NCBI RefSeq assembly: GCF_000612665.1
Contig: NZ_HG942076.1
Span: 194,346-258,345 of the forward strand
DNA: 64,000 nucleotides
DNA from: Neobacillus dielmonensis
Lineage (GTDB): Bacteria; Bacillota; Bacilli; Bacillales; Cytobacillaceae
Reading direction: 5' to 3'
Shown here: positions 1 to 8,925 of the stretch, piece by piece
Layout of the letters: each line of letters opens with the position of its first letter
How positions within the stretch are numbered: position 1 is the first letter of the stretch
Translations under genes and position numbers: made by a program
Notes under the pieces: generated by a model
The model's database searches: none
The model's input: the letters and a program-made list of their open reading frames with translations, nothing else
Told to the model about the DNA's origin: nothing

Positions 1-88
1 CATTTCTAGCTTTTTCAATGTTTACGGTCACGTAGAGGCTGTCTACGTTACCCATTTCTAGCTTTTTCAATGTTTACGGTCACATAGA
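1..88. repeat. 36-bp direct repeat pair at window edge
   Basis: Positions 1-36 and 53-88 are almost identical (one G/A difference near the end), giving a 52-bp period with a 16-bp gap. The gap is too short for a CRISPR spacer and only two copies are visible. The repeat may continue outside the window. Nature unknown. Confidence 0.6.
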
Positions 89-177
89 GAAGAGGCATTC
101 AGGTAACCTCAATCTGTATTTTTCAGCAGGGTCGGGATTAAGAGTCAGTGATGAAATAATAGATATCATTTAACAAA

Positions 178-393
178 ATTAACTAAACGTTTAATTAAAA
201 TTCACACCAAAACCTAACAATCGTTTGTTTAATTTGGCTGCAATCATTGATAGGTAGTGCCTTTGAATGCTATCTATCCCAAAAATGTTGTCAGTTAAAC
301 AAACGTTTAGTTAAAAGGGTCGATAAATCCGTTATGACAGCAATCATCCCAATTATAAAGAATAAATTTGTCAGTTAAATAAACGTTTAATTA
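178..393 (+). repeat. Composite 215-bp intergenic element, copy A
   Basis: Four AT-rich boxes built round AACGTTTA or ATCGTTTG occur at about 181, 221, 291 and 371. The second box follows CCTAACA; the third and fourth follow TTGTCAG. The same order and spacing recur at 8658 and 32917, with a diverged copy at 54100 and a 5' fragment at 44850. A REP in the same orientation follows at 431. The boxes are near-palindromes centred on CG, a pattern typical of LacI- or TetR-type operators, but no function is assigned. Confidence 0.75.
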
Positions 394-430
394 GGACCGT
401 AACTAATCCTCTTAAGAAAGATTGATGCAT

Positions 431-456
431 GAGAACCGTCCCCCCGTTCCCCAGGT
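431..456 (+). repeat. REP element abutting the AraC-gene stop
   Basis: Contains AGAACCGTCCCC followed by a GG-rich end. It touches the stop codon of the minus-strand AraC gene. Confidence 0.8.
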
Positions 457-1305
457 TCACTGTTTTTCCAGTCTATATTGATAGGGTGACATGCCGGTGA
501 CTTTTTTGAAGACACGCCAGAAGTGGACGTTGTTGGTGTAGCCTACGATGTTGGCAATTTGGTTTATTTTTTTTGTGGTTTCGTTGAGGTATCGTTTGGC
601 TTCGTTTATGCGGATGGCGTGTAGGTAGTCGATGAAGCTGCAGCCGGTGTATTTTTTAAATAGTCTGCTGATGTACTGTTCGTTTAAATGAAAATGGTCG
701 GAAAGGGAACCCAATGAGATGTCGTTCGCGTATTCATTGTTGATAAAGGTGATGATCTTTTCGATTTCTGGTTTGCCTGACTTTCGTTGGGGATTCATCG
801 CTTTCGTTGTTTTTTGCGGGCTCACCGCCTCTAACAACCTGTTACTTTCAATTAATAGTTGTGACAACAAGGCTCTAAGATAAATCTCCCTCCCCTTGCG
901 TTTCATCTGATATTCCTCGAATAACCTCTGCATAATATTGTGGATCAATTCCCGCTTATTTGGAGGAATTGGCACAATATGCGGGCCATTTTCAAACAGT
1001 GATCCTAACAGGATCCGTTCGCTTGCGTTCAAAAAACACTCGCGAAAATTCATCACAATTCGCTCGTACTTCTGCTGGTTTTTCAAAACTGTTTTATGGA
1101 TGACATTTTTATCGATAAAGACCAGATGCTGGCGCTTCACCTCGTACATTTCCCCATTAATGAGATAAATCCTTTCCCCTTCACACTGATAATAAATTTC
1201 ATAATCCTGGTGCAGATGGTGGGTGGTCATCGATGGACGACACCCCTTAAAACGATCTATATAAAAAGACTGTTCGTGCAAAGAAACGCTTACTTTTTGT
1301 ACCAA
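457..1305 (-). CDS. AraC-family transcriptional regulator
   Basis: A 282-residue one-component regulator. Residues 1-150 form an AraC-type cupin ligand-binding domain (HHLHQDYEIYY and a GEMYEV strand). Residues about 178-282 hold the double helix-turn-helix, with NEQYISRLFKKYTG in the first HTH and the family signature GYTNNVHFWRVFKKVTGMSP in the second. The start is TTG at 1305 behind AGGGGG; no ATG is available there. It is divergent from the secreted pectate lyase at 1669, so it is likely the local activator of pectin degradation, responding to a sugar; that role is inferred from position. Its 3' end is abutted by a REP. Confidence 0.9.
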   Translation of the reverse strand: MVQKVSVSLHEQSFYIDRFKGCRPSMTTHHLHQDYEIYYQCEGERIYLINGEMYEVKRQHLVFIDKNVIHKTVLKNQQKYERIVMNFRECFLNASERILLGSLFENGPHIVPIPPNKRELIHNIMQRLFEEYQMKRKGREIYLRALLSQLLIESNRLLEAVSPQKTTKAMNPQRKSGKPEIEKIITFINNEYANDISLGSLSDHFHLNEQYISRLFKKYTGCSFIDYLHAIRINEAKRYLNETTKKINQIANIVGYTNNVHFWRVFKKVTGMSPYQYRLEKQ

Positions 1306-1668
1306 TGAATATACCCCCTGTCACACTAAGACACCGAGCTGAGATTCCATACCTTTTTCCATGCTAAGCCGCCCCTTTCCTTCACCTTTTTAGTAATCCC
1401 TACTTTCAGCCCACTTCAGAAAAGAAATCGTAGTAAATTAGTAACCCTTCTTCCGAAATTGTAAACATTAACGCCTGACCCATACAAAATATGTAATAAA
1501 AAGGTTGCTATACTTTTATTGTTTAGGGGTTTAGTGAAGTAAAGTACTTAATTAGGAGCCCAAGCAAATGAAAGGTTTGCATAGTGGGCGGAGGTGATGA
1601 TGAGAAACTCTGGTTTTTCCATCCAGACCTACATAAATTTTAAAAATGATAGAATGGTGGGATTCACT

Positions 1669-3339
1669 ATGAAATTAAAAAAGACAATGAAATGGGTTTT
1701 GGCTTTATCCTTTGTTACTTCCCCGCTTTTGTACAGTGGACAAGGAACAGCGAAAGCAGCAGAAATCAATTCAATCCCCAATACAACAAGATATTTCAAG
1801 AATTATGACAATAGCTTTCTATCCGTCTCTGGTTATGCCTCATTCGGGGTTCATGACCGCAGCCAATACATTGACACCCCGTATTATCGCCAGGTAAAAA
1901 CCGAAAGAGAATTTTTACAGGCGATTGTCGATGCCCAAGCAGGAAATGTCAAAGTCATTGAAGTAGCCAAAGACTTGAACTTTGGCTGGAAAAATTTAAA
2001 TCTTAGTGCAGACGAAGCCAAAAAGTATCGGTTTATCACCAAATACCGGGACCCTATGTATGGATTTACCAATCCAAAACTAGCTGCTTCCGGTGTTTCA
2101 CAGTTAAAGATTGATGGTGTCGATGGGCTGACGATTTTTTCAAAAAAAGGGAAAACGATTCGGTCCGCGGAACTCAATTTACAAAGATCAGCAAACGACA
2201 TCGTCATCCGAAACCTGAACTTCGATGGTATGTGGCAATGGGATGATACCGGGAAACATAAGGAAGTAGGCTGGACCTTTATTAAAATTAATGGGGCCAA
2301 TAATGTATGGATTGACCATTCCAAATTTACACTGGGAGCCGATGGGTTAATTGATACGGAAAATGGCGGATCCAATATCACCATCTCCTGGTCCCAATTC
2401 GGATTACCAGCCAATGAACATCCGGCAGAAGATAGCGACATCTATCAAACGATTCAGTTTATGGAGCAAAAATATGCCGCTGGGGAGTTAAATTCCGATA
2501 GCGTGTACTATAACATGCGCAATGGCGGGGCGACCAAGGAAGAGATTATGGCCTATGCCGCCTATCACAGTAAGGTCCATCTAACGGGGTCCGGTGATAA
2601 AGACTATGTGGATTATGTGTCAGGCAGTGGTTTGAATTACAAAGATGGCAATCAACGAATCCGGCTCACACTCGCCTATAACACCTATACCAATGTCGGG
2701 CAGCGGGTGCCGATGATCCGCCAAGGCACCGGCCATGCCTATAACTTGTATCTAGATAACTCCACTCACTATGATATTTTGGAAAAGGTTGCGGCGATTG
2801 CGGAATTTGGAACCGACCAATTGTCACGAGCATTGAATGCGCGAAATGGTGCTTCTGTTGCAGCCGATACCTCCGTTTTTAATGACATTAACGAACCGAT
2901 TACCGGTGCTGAAATTCAAGGATTAGATACAGGTTACATGGAGGCCCCTTGGGATACGTTATTCCATAGTGCTTATAACCGTAATTTGATTGTCAACTCC
3001 CGAGTCACCAATCAATATGGGTCCTATACCGGAAGCAGTTGGGACAATAATGGCGAAAACCTGTTTACCAAAGGATTTACCTGGTATGACAAATCCACGA
3101 TTGGAAATTGGGCTTGGTCCTCTCATATTGTAGGAAGCGAAAATATGAGCAAAATGAACCCGCCTACAGAACCATTCAGTTTCGAATATCGGGATGATGA
3201 GAAGCTGCCTTACACTTATAACGTGCTTCCTTTAAATTCTGTGGTGCCAACAGTGACAGAGTATGCCGGTGCAAACAAAGTGAACTTGAGTCCGATTGGT
3301 TGGTTAAAAACCACCTATAGTTCTAAGGGGAATAATTAA
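1669..3339 (+). CDS. Secreted pectate lyase, polysaccharide lyase family 1
   Basis: Cleaves de-esterified pectin by beta-elimination outside the cell. From ATG 1669 (behind GGTGGGA) the protein is 556 residues and opens with a clean signal peptide, KLKKTMKW then a hydrophobic stretch, cut near GTAKA-A. An upstream in-frame GTG/ATG cluster at 1594-1600 with a strong GGAGG would add about 25 residues before the signal peptide and is less likely. PL1 hallmarks are the parallel beta-helix strand NNVWIDHSKF (vWiDH motif, Ca/substrate site) and the later RQGTGHAYNLYLDN strand. It stands alone with its own terminator and is divergent from an AraC regulator. Pairs functionally with the larger PL1 enzyme at 35477. 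Confidence 0.9.
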   Translation: MKLKKTMKWVLALSFVTSPLLYSGQGTAKAAEINSIPNTTRYFKNYDNSFLSVSGYASFGVHDRSQYIDTPYYRQVKTEREFLQAIVDAQAGNVKVIEVAKDLNFGWKNLNLSADEAKKYRFITKYRDPMYGFTNPKLAASGVSQLKIDGVDGLTIFSKKGKTIRSAELNLQRSANDIVIRNLNFDGMWQWDDTGKHKEVGWTFIKINGANNVWIDHSKFTLGADGLIDTENGGSNITISWSQFGLPANEHPAEDSDIYQTIQFMEQKYAAGELNSDSVYYNMRNGGATKEEIMAYAAYHSKVHLTGSGDKDYVDYVSGSGLNYKDGNQRIRLTLAYNTYTNVGQRVPMIRQGTGHAYNLYLDNSTHYDILEKVAAIAEFGTDQLSRALNARNGASVAADTSVFNDINEPITGAEIQGLDTGYMEAPWDTLFHSAYNRNLIVNSRVTNQYGSYTGSSWDNNGENLFTKGFTWYDKSTIGNWAWSSHIVGSENMSKMNPPTEPFSFEYRDDEKLPYTYNVLPLNSVVPTVTEYAGANKVNLSPIGWLKTTYSSKGNN

Positions 3340-3356
3340 AGACAATCTGTCTTGAT

Positions 3357-3390
3357 AAAAACGCTTGGTTTTTAAAACCAGGCGTTTTCT
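3357..3390 (+). terminator. Rho-independent terminator after pectate lyase
   Basis: AAAACGCTTGGTTTT pairs with AAAACCAGGCGTTTT, followed by a T-rich run. Confidence 0.85.
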
Positions 3391-3505
3391 TTTTTCCAAA
3401 ATACCAAAAAGCGAACCCGCCTAATAAGAGAAAAATGTTTACCCAAATGTCCCTGTCAAAAATAAATATTTCACATTATATAAAGTAAGGAGGAGTTGAT
3501 AAGTT

Positions 3506-4321
3506 ATGGTCAAAAAGGTTTGGTGGGATCCTGGTCACGGCGGAAGCGATCCAGGTGCTGTTGGAAATGGATTAAATGAAAAGGATCTAACATTAAAGAT
3601 CGTTCGATACGCCATGACCTCCTTAGAAGCAAACTATACGGGTTTTGAACAAAGAGCCACACGAACAACTGATGCGACTGTTGAATTAACCAAACGGGAT
3701 GATGGTCCCGATGCTTGGGGAGCAGACGTATTTGTAGCGGTTCATATTAATTCCGGCGGTGGAACAGGCTTTGAGAGTTACGTTTACACAAGTCCTGATG
3801 CAGGTTCCGTATCACTCCAAAATGTTTTACATCCTGAAATCTTAGCCGCCATGAAAAAATTTGGCGCCATTACAGACAGAGGAAAAAAACGCAGTAATTT
3901 CTTTGTGGTACGGGAAACCAATGCACCCTCGATTTTAACGGAGAATCTTTTTGTTGACTCCAGTGATGCTAATTATTTAAAAAATGAAGCCTTCTTGAAA
4001 GCGATTGGGGAGGCACACGCAAGAGGTGTAGCAGCCTATTTAGGATTAAGCAAAAAGGAGGTAACACCCGTGTTGGAACAAACACCAGTTAGAGTGATTA
4101 TTCCGAATTCGGCATTTTGGCAAGTAAAATCCTTAATCCCGCAATATATGGATCGTGGTTATAAAGCATATGGAGAACCACAGCTAGACTATAGCACGGC
4201 CTATCCAAAAGACAATGACCCTTGGGCGTTTATCATTGAAACCACTTTAGCTTTTGCGAATCAGCTAGTCAATGAGTTTAAAAGAATGGGGTATGATCGG
4301 GTTTACATTGAAAACAGATAA
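3506..4321 (+). CDS. N-acetylmuramoyl-L-alanine amidase (Amidase_3)
   Basis: Zinc amidase that cuts the MurNAc-L-Ala bond of peptidoglycan; 271 residues. The Amidase_3 metal and catalytic residues are visible: H11 in DPGHGG, E25 in NEKDLT, H80 in VAVHIN and catalytic E146 in ILTENLF. The catalytic domain ends near residue 185. A C-terminal part of about 70 residues has no recognised wall-binding repeat. There is no signal peptide, as in sporulation mother-cell lysins (CwlC type) and phage endolysins, but no holin or phage gene is near, so a mother-cell lysis role is the likelier inference. The start is ATG behind AAGGAGGAG. Monocistronic with its own terminator. Confidence 0.88.
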   Translation: MVKKVWWDPGHGGSDPGAVGNGLNEKDLTLKIVRYAMTSLEANYTGFEQRATRTTDATVELTKRDDGPDAWGADVFVAVHINSGGGTGFESYVYTSPDAGSVSLQNVLHPEILAAMKKFGAITDRGKKRSNFFVVRETNAPSILTENLFVDSSDANYLKNEAFLKAIGEAHARGVAAYLGLSKKEVTPVLEQTPVRVIIPNSAFWQVKSLIPQYMDRGYKAYGEPQLDYSTAYPKDNDPWAFIIETTLAFANQLVNEFKRMGYDRVYIENR

Positions 4322-4357
4322 GAGCACCCCCTTCCTACTATCTTTTCATAATAGGTT

Positions 4358-4397
4358 AAAAAACGTTTGGTTTTTGAACAGCCAAGCGTTTTTTTAT
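4358..4397 (+). terminator. Terminator after amidase
   Basis: AAAAAACGTTTGG pairs with CCAAGCGTTTTTT (one G-T wobble) and runs into T. Confidence 0.85.
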
Positions 4398-4539
4398 TTT
4401 CCTGAACTGTCATGTTAACTTATCCACCCAAGCCTCCCAACCCTCCTATATTTCAATTAAATTAACCTAACGCCGATGTTCTGATAACTATTTGTTTTTT
4501 CCTAAAAATACCTATATTCCCAATTTACGTTAGATATGA

Positions 4540-4567
4540 TACAATAGTACTGTTCAAAAATTGAACA
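4540..4567 (+). promoter_or_regulatory. lic promoter -10 and palindromic operator
   Basis: TACAAT at 4540-4545 is a good -10; the -35 is weak. The perfect palindrome TGTTCAA-AAA-TTGAACA at 4551-4567 sits where transcription should start, about 20 bases before the start codon of the downstream gene, whose product begins with a winged helix. Autorepression by that protein is inferred. Confidence 0.6.
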
Positions 4568-4587
4568 CGAAAAGGAGGGGGCTCAAG

Positions 4588-6477
4588 ATGCTTAACTTTA
4601 AAATTCTAGAAATCTTATTAAAAAACCCAGACATCTCGCAGAGGGAACTATCCAAGCAGGTTCATCTTTCTATTGGGAAAGTAAATGCCTCGTTAAACAG
4701 ACTCCAAATAGATGGATATATTGAAATAAACAAGTCAGGTAATAGATATGATTATCATGTTAGCGACAAAGGTAGAAACTTCCTTCTACAAGAACTTGAA
4801 ATCCTTCAAGAATCAAAGGTTCCCCTTCAGACTATTAAAAACAAAAAAGTCACACAGGCTGTGATTTTAGCTGCTGGCGAGAGAAAGGAATTTAACCAAC
4901 CCGTTTGTTTACTTGACATCGAGGGATCCAATCTTCTAAAAAGAACAGTGACGATTTTAGAAGAAAACGGAATTGAGAAAATCATCATTGTGACGGGTTA
5001 CCAAAAGGACGCTATCGAGAATGATGAGTATCTCAAAGGGAAAGACCCTATCTTCTTCGTTGAAAACCCCCGCTATCTATGGACTGGCAGCATGGCCTCA
5101 CTAGCCGTGGCGGCAGAACATGTTACAGATGATTTTGTCCTGATCGAAGATGATATTTTACTAGAAGAAAGAGTAATGAGGGAGCTACTCCAGCACGAAG
5201 ACCGGGATTGTATGCTGCTGACAAAAGAAAGTGGATCTGGCGATGAAGCATACGTCGAAATCCGAAACGGTACGATCTATGAGATCTCAAAAGATATTTA
5301 CCGCTTAAACCGCATTGATGGCGAAATGGTGGGGATGACAAAAATTTCGTACGAAGTCTTTAACGAGATGCTAGAAATTTTTAAAAGCAATAAAAATCCT
5401 TATATAAACTATGAATATACCCTTCTCGATGTCTCACGAACGATTGACTTAAGCTACCTTAAAATTCCTGACATGATTTGGTATGAAATTGATAACCAAG
5501 AAAATTACCATACCGTTGTAGACAAGATTTTTCCTTTATTAAAGGTGAAGGAAGAAGCGTACAAAGAGCATCAGCTAAAACAAACAATTGCAAACGCTTT
5601 AAAAATAAAGGTCAATCAAGTCACAGCCATCTCTCCCCTCGGCGGCTTAACCAACCGAAACTATAAGGTGACCATCAACGAAAAGGACTATGCGGTCAGA
5701 TTTCCTGGTAAGGGTACCGAGTCCTATTTAAATCGACAGGCTGAAAAAATTCATTCTTTCATTGTCAGCAACCTTGGAGTTCATCCTAAAATTGTTTACT
5801 TTGATGAGCAGACCGGTTTGAAACTGGCTGAATATATTCCTAACGCTGAAACACTGAATTCTAAAACAGGAAAAAGACAAGACAACCTCTCTTTGGTTGC
5901 GAGAATTTTTCAGAAAGTCCATCATTCTGGTGAAAAATTTGTGGATAGATTTGATGTATTTGAAAAAATTACCGAGTACGAAACCATTCTTCATGAGTTT
6001 AATGGCAAATTACCAGATGATTATGATGATGTAAAAAGGCAAGTTCTTGAATTAAAAAGTGAATATCAGTCCCTCCCTTTTGAATTGGCACCATGCCATA
6101 TCGATCCGCTTGCTGAGAACTTTGTCAAAAGCGGCGAAGACCAAATGTTTTTAATCGATTGGGAGTATGCAGGCATGAATGATCCGCTTTGGGACATTGC
6201 GGCTTATAGCATTGAAGCGGAGCTGTCGTCATCTGAGGAAAAGCTGTTCTTATTAAACTACTTTAATGGAGAAATGACTGATGAAGAAGCCAAAAGGCTT
6301 TGGATGAATAAAATTTTCCTAGATTTTCTGTGGACGATTTGGGCCTTAATGAAAGAAGCCTTAGGGGAAGATTTTGGTTCTTACGCTGCCACCCGCTATC
6401 ATCGCGCAAATTCTAACTTAAGAGAGTATGACAAGCTACAAAAAGTAAGAGGTAAACGGGAGGGGCAGATTTTATGA
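4588..6477 (+). CDS. Fusion: winged HTH + nucleotidyltransferase + choline kinase (LicC/LicA-like)
   Basis: A three-part 629-residue protein. Residues 1-70 are a MarR-like winged helix (SQRELSKQVHLSIGKVNASL). Residues about 90-315 resemble a LicC-type nucleotidyltransferase (AVILAAG, IIIVTGYQ, WTGSMASLAVA), but the nucleotide loop that normally reads GxGxRxxPxTxxxPK is here ERKEFNQPVCLLD, without the basic residues, so catalysis is doubtful. Residues about 335-600 are a choline-kinase/APH domain with the Brenner motif CHIDPLAEN and metal site LIDWEYAG. Expected role: phosphorylate imported choline, and perhaps sense it. The start ATG follows AAAGGAGGGG with ideal spacing; an upstream in-frame TTG at 4561 lies inside the operator. 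It overlaps the transporter gene by 4 bases. Confidence 0.8.
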   Translation: MLNFKILEILLKNPDISQRELSKQVHLSIGKVNASLNRLQIDGYIEINKSGNRYDYHVSDKGRNFLLQELEILQESKVPLQTIKNKKVTQAVILAAGERKEFNQPVCLLDIEGSNLLKRTVTILEENGIEKIIIVTGYQKDAIENDEYLKGKDPIFFVENPRYLWTGSMASLAVAAEHVTDDFVLIEDDILLEERVMRELLQHEDRDCMLLTKESGSGDEAYVEIRNGTIYEISKDIYRLNRIDGEMVGMTKISYEVFNEMLEIFKSNKNPYINYEYTLLDVSRTIDLSYLKIPDMIWYEIDNQENYHTVVDKIFPLLKVKEEAYKEHQLKQTIANALKIKVNQVTAISPLGGLTNRNYKVTINEKDYAVRFPGKGTESYLNRQAEKIHSFIVSNLGVHPKIVYFDEQTGLKLAEYIPNAETLNSKTGKRQDNLSLVARIFQKVHHSGEKFVDRFDVFEKITEYETILHEFNGKLPDDYDDVKRQVLELKSEYQSLPFELAPCHIDPLAENFVKSGEDQMFLIDWEYAGMNDPLWDIAAYSIEAELSSSEEKLFLLNYFNGEMTDEEAKRLWMNKIFLDFLWTIWALMKEALGEDFGSYAATRYHRANSNLREYDKLQKVRGKREGQIL

Positions 6478-7436
6478 AAATCAAAAGTGTCAGTGATGCC
6501 AGAAAAGGGTTAGGGGCTGGGGTTCTGGCCGGTGCTACATGGGGAGTAGATACAGTGCTAGTGGGGATCATTATGGCCAGCACTCCCTTTATCGACTCAG
6601 CGGAAGCAATATTTTTAGCGCCATTTGTCGCTACCTTTATGCACGACTTTTTCTCAGCCGTCTGGGCCACACTTTACATGCTAGTAAAAGGCCAATTAAG
6701 AGAAGTTTTAAAGTCGCTAAAAACAAAAAACGGCGTCGTCATTGTTGTTGGGGCCCTTTTAGGCGGACCTGTTGGGATGACCTGTTATTTATTAAGTGTT
6801 AAATATATTGGTCCTGCTTACACAGCAGCGATTACCGCGGTATTTCCAGCCGTCAGTGCCCTGCTAGCGGCATTAGTATTAAAGGAAAAAATCAATGCCC
6901 GGGTCTGGTTTGGTGTGGTCTTAAGTGTAATCGGTGTCATTGTCCTAGGATATGTACCATCAGCATTTTCGGTGGGCAGCAATTTCGGATTAGGGTTACT
7001 TTTTGCATTCGGTACAGTCATTGCCTGGAGCTTAGAAGGAATCATTTGCGCATGGGGAATGAAAGATGGAGATATGGACCCTGAGCACGCCATTAATATT
7101 CGGCAGGCCACTTCGGGAATTTTTTATGCCATCATTATCGTTCCATTTATTCAAGGATATGACTTAGCATTCAGTGTCCTGACCTCTCAGGTTGGATGGA
7201 TTATCGCGATCACCGCATTAGTCGGCACGGCCTCCTACGTTTATTATTATAAAGCCATTAACATCATCGGAGCTGCACGAAGCACTTCTTTGAATATTAC
7301 CTATGTGGTCTGGGCAATCGTTCTCCAGCTGCTATTTATGAGTACGCCTGTAAGTCTGCAACTCATTATTGGTTCCCTCATTGTGATTATGGGGTCGATT
7401 TTCGTCGCGGGGAATCCTAATCACTTAATGATTTAG
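6474..7436 (+). CDS. DMT-family transporter, LicB-like choline permease
   Basis: A 320-residue integral membrane protein with about ten hydrophobic segments and two EamA-type halves (first half ending around VLKEKINARVWFGVVLSVIGV, second ending around LIIGSLIVIMGSIFV). It overlaps the upstream kinase by ATGA, so translation is coupled. Sitting between a choline-kinase fusion and a LicC cytidylyltransferase, it matches LicB, which imports choline in Haemophilus and Streptococcus. The substrate is inferred from context; DMT transporters are broad. Confidence 0.78.
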   Translation: MKIKSVSDARKGLGAGVLAGATWGVDTVLVGIIMASTPFIDSAEAIFLAPFVATFMHDFFSAVWATLYMLVKGQLREVLKSLKTKNGVVIVVGALLGGPVGMTCYLLSVKYIGPAYTAAITAVFPAVSALLAALVLKEKINARVWFGVVLSVIGVIVLGYVPSAFSVGSNFGLGLLFAFGTVIAWSLEGIICAWGMKDGDMDPEHAINIRQATSGIFYAIIIVPFIQGYDLAFSVLTSQVGWIIAITALVGTASYVYYYKAINIIGAARSTSLNITYVVWAIVLQLLFMSTPVSLQLIIGSLIVIMGSIFVAGNPNHLMI

Positions 7437-7480
7437 AAGAGAAATTAGCATTATAACTGTAAATAGAAAGGCTGAATGCT

Positions 7481-8188
7481 ATGAGAGCCATTATTTTGGC
7501 AGCAGGGATGGGAACCAGACTCCGGCCATTAACGGACCATACGCCAAAATCGTTAGTGGAAGTTGGCGGTGAACCGTTGGTGGAAAGGCAAATCCGGTTT
7601 TTACAGGAAAAAGGCATTACCGATATTATCATCGTAACGGGCTATTTAAAGGAAAAATTCAATTATCTAAAAAGCAAATACAAGGTAAGACTAGTCCACA
7701 ACGACAAATATGAAATCTACAATAATGTTTATACCATGTACCTGGTCAGAGAATATCTGCAAGATAGCATTGTTACTGAAGCCGATGTTTATATGAACAA
7801 TAACTTTTTTAAAACTAACTTGGTCCATTCCACATATTTTACAGGGCTTAAACAAAACTTCGCTAACGAGTGGGTTCTCCAATTTGACAGCCAATACAAG
7901 GTGACGAACATCACGGTTAGGAGTGGCACAGATTATATTATGTCGGGTGTATCCTACTGGTCAAAAGAGGATGGGTGCTTTATCAAGGAAAAGCTTGAAG
8001 AGATCATTGCCTCTGGCCAATTTAAGGATTTATATTGGGATGATATCGTGAAGGAGCAAATCCACCACCTTAACGTATACGTTTCAATCATCAACCCAGA
8101 CGACTGGTTTGAAATTGACAGCTTAACTGATTTTCAACATGTTAACGAATATATGATGAAAAAAAGAAACGCAGTCACGAGTAACTGA
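7481..8188 (+). CDS. CTP:phosphocholine cytidylyltransferase-like (LicC)
   Basis: A 235-residue sugar-nucleotidyltransferase-fold enzyme. The canonical loop is intact: ILAAGMGTRLRPLTDHTPK, then VEVGGEPLVERQIRFL, IIIVTGYLKEKF, and EADVYMNN where the metal-binding acidic residue sits. Expected reaction: phosphocholine + CTP to CDP-choline, for decoration of surface glycopolymer. It is third in the lic-like operon, 44 bases after the transporter. No LicD-type phosphocholine transferase lies in the window, so the acceptor is unknown. The intact loop contrasts with the degraded one in the fusion protein. Confidence 0.78.
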   Translation: MRAIILAAGMGTRLRPLTDHTPKSLVEVGGEPLVERQIRFLQEKGITDIIIVTGYLKEKFNYLKSKYKVRLVHNDKYEIYNNVYTMYLVREYLQDSIVTEADVYMNNNFFKTNLVHSTYFTGLKQNFANEWVLQFDSQYKVTNITVRSGTDYIMSGVSYWSKEDGCFIKEKLEEIIASGQFKDLYWDDIVKEQIHHLNVYVSIINPDDWFEIDSLTDFQHVNEYMMKKRNAVTSN

Positions 8189-8284
8189 CCAGTATGAACG
8201 ATTATAAGCCTTAAATTTCTCTGGCAAATTTTGAATACTTGGGCATACTTACAATGAACCGATATGAAAAAGGAGAAAAGAGCC

Positions 8285-8512
8285 ATGGCAGATGAGGCAA
8301 TACTGGATGAAAAAAATGAAGATAACACGAAAACGGGTAAAGCAAAGATAGGCGATATGGTCGAAATCAAAAGAGGCAAACGAAAAGGAGAAAAAGCAGA
8401 GGTTATTTCCCTTCGAGAAAACTCGGTTATCGTGGAACTTGGAATCAACAAAAAAACCGGAGAACCAATTAAAACGGTCGTCAACCATAAGAATTATAAG
8501 CGAATGAAGTGA
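8285..8512 (+). CDS. DUF2187 family protein (YkvS-like, KOW-like)
   Basis: A 75-residue cytoplasmic protein. The C-terminal half carries the DUF2187 pattern: GDMVEIKRGKRKGEKAEV, ENSVIVELG, then KKTGEPIKTVVNHKNYK, a small KOW/SH3-like fold. Function unknown in the family. The start at ATG 8285 is chosen because AAAAGGAG precedes it; an in-frame ATG at 8264 lacks a ribosome site. The stop is followed after a few bases by a REP cluster. Confidence 0.85.
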   Translation: MADEAILDEKNEDNTKTGKAKIGDMVEIKRGKRKGEKAEVISLRENSVIVELGINKKTGEPIKTVVNHKNYKRMK

Positions 8513-8513
8513 A

Positions 8514-8640
8514 GGCTCCATGGGGATCCCACTGGCTCCATGGGGACGGTTCTTCTGGAGCCGTCTCCATGGGGATCCCACTAAGTACCAAGGGACGTTT
8601 CTCCTGGCTTGATTGCTACTAGAACCGTCCGAAACCATGA
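8514..8640. repeat. Compound REP cluster
   Basis: Contains CCATGGGGACGGTTCTTCTGG, an inner degenerate copy (AGGGACGTTTCTCCTGG) and a converging AGAACCGTCC. The unit GGCTCCATGGGGATCCCACT is partly repeated. It begins directly after the DUF2187 stop. Confidence 0.8.
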
Positions 8641-8657
8641 CTTGGCAGTAACGTTAA

Positions 8658-8870
8658 AACTAAATAAACGTTTAGGTAAGGATTCATCAAAACCTAACAA
8701 TCGTTTGTTAAGTTGGGCTGCAAGCATTCATAGATATAGCATTTGACTATTCCTCTCTAAAAATATGTCAGTTATACAAACGATCAATTAAAAGGCCTGA
8801 AAGTCCGTTAATACAACAATTCCCTGAACAACTAAGAAAAATTTGTCAGTTACTTAAAAGTTTAATTAAA
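8658..8870 (+). repeat. Composite 215-bp intergenic element, copy B
   Basis: Same box order as copy A: AAACGTTTAGG at about 8666, CCTAACAATCGTTTGTTAA at about 8693, TCAGTTATACAAACGATC at about 8769 and TTTGTCAGTTACTTAAAAG at about 8842. A REP follows at 8895. Confidence 0.75.
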
Positions 8871-8894
8871 TTTCACGAATCCTAAGAATAAATG

Positions 8895-8922
8895 AAACAC
8901 TAGAACCGTCCCCCTGTTTCGC
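8895..8922 (+). repeat. REP element
   Basis: CTAGAACCGTCCCCC is flanked by GAAACA and TGTTTC arms. Confidence 0.75.
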
Positions 8923-8925
8923 GGA

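Noticed and set aside
1..88. CRISPR-like direct repeats
   Set aside because: Only two copies with a 16-bp gap; no cas genes; spacer too short.
178..393. CcpA cre sites in the composite element boxes
   Set aside because: The boxes share the central CG with cre but do not fit TGWAANCGNTNWCA, and they recur as a fixed set of four.
3506..4321. Prophage remnant suggested by an endolysin-like amidase
   Set aside because: No holin, tail or integrase genes nearby; host sporulation amidases look the same.
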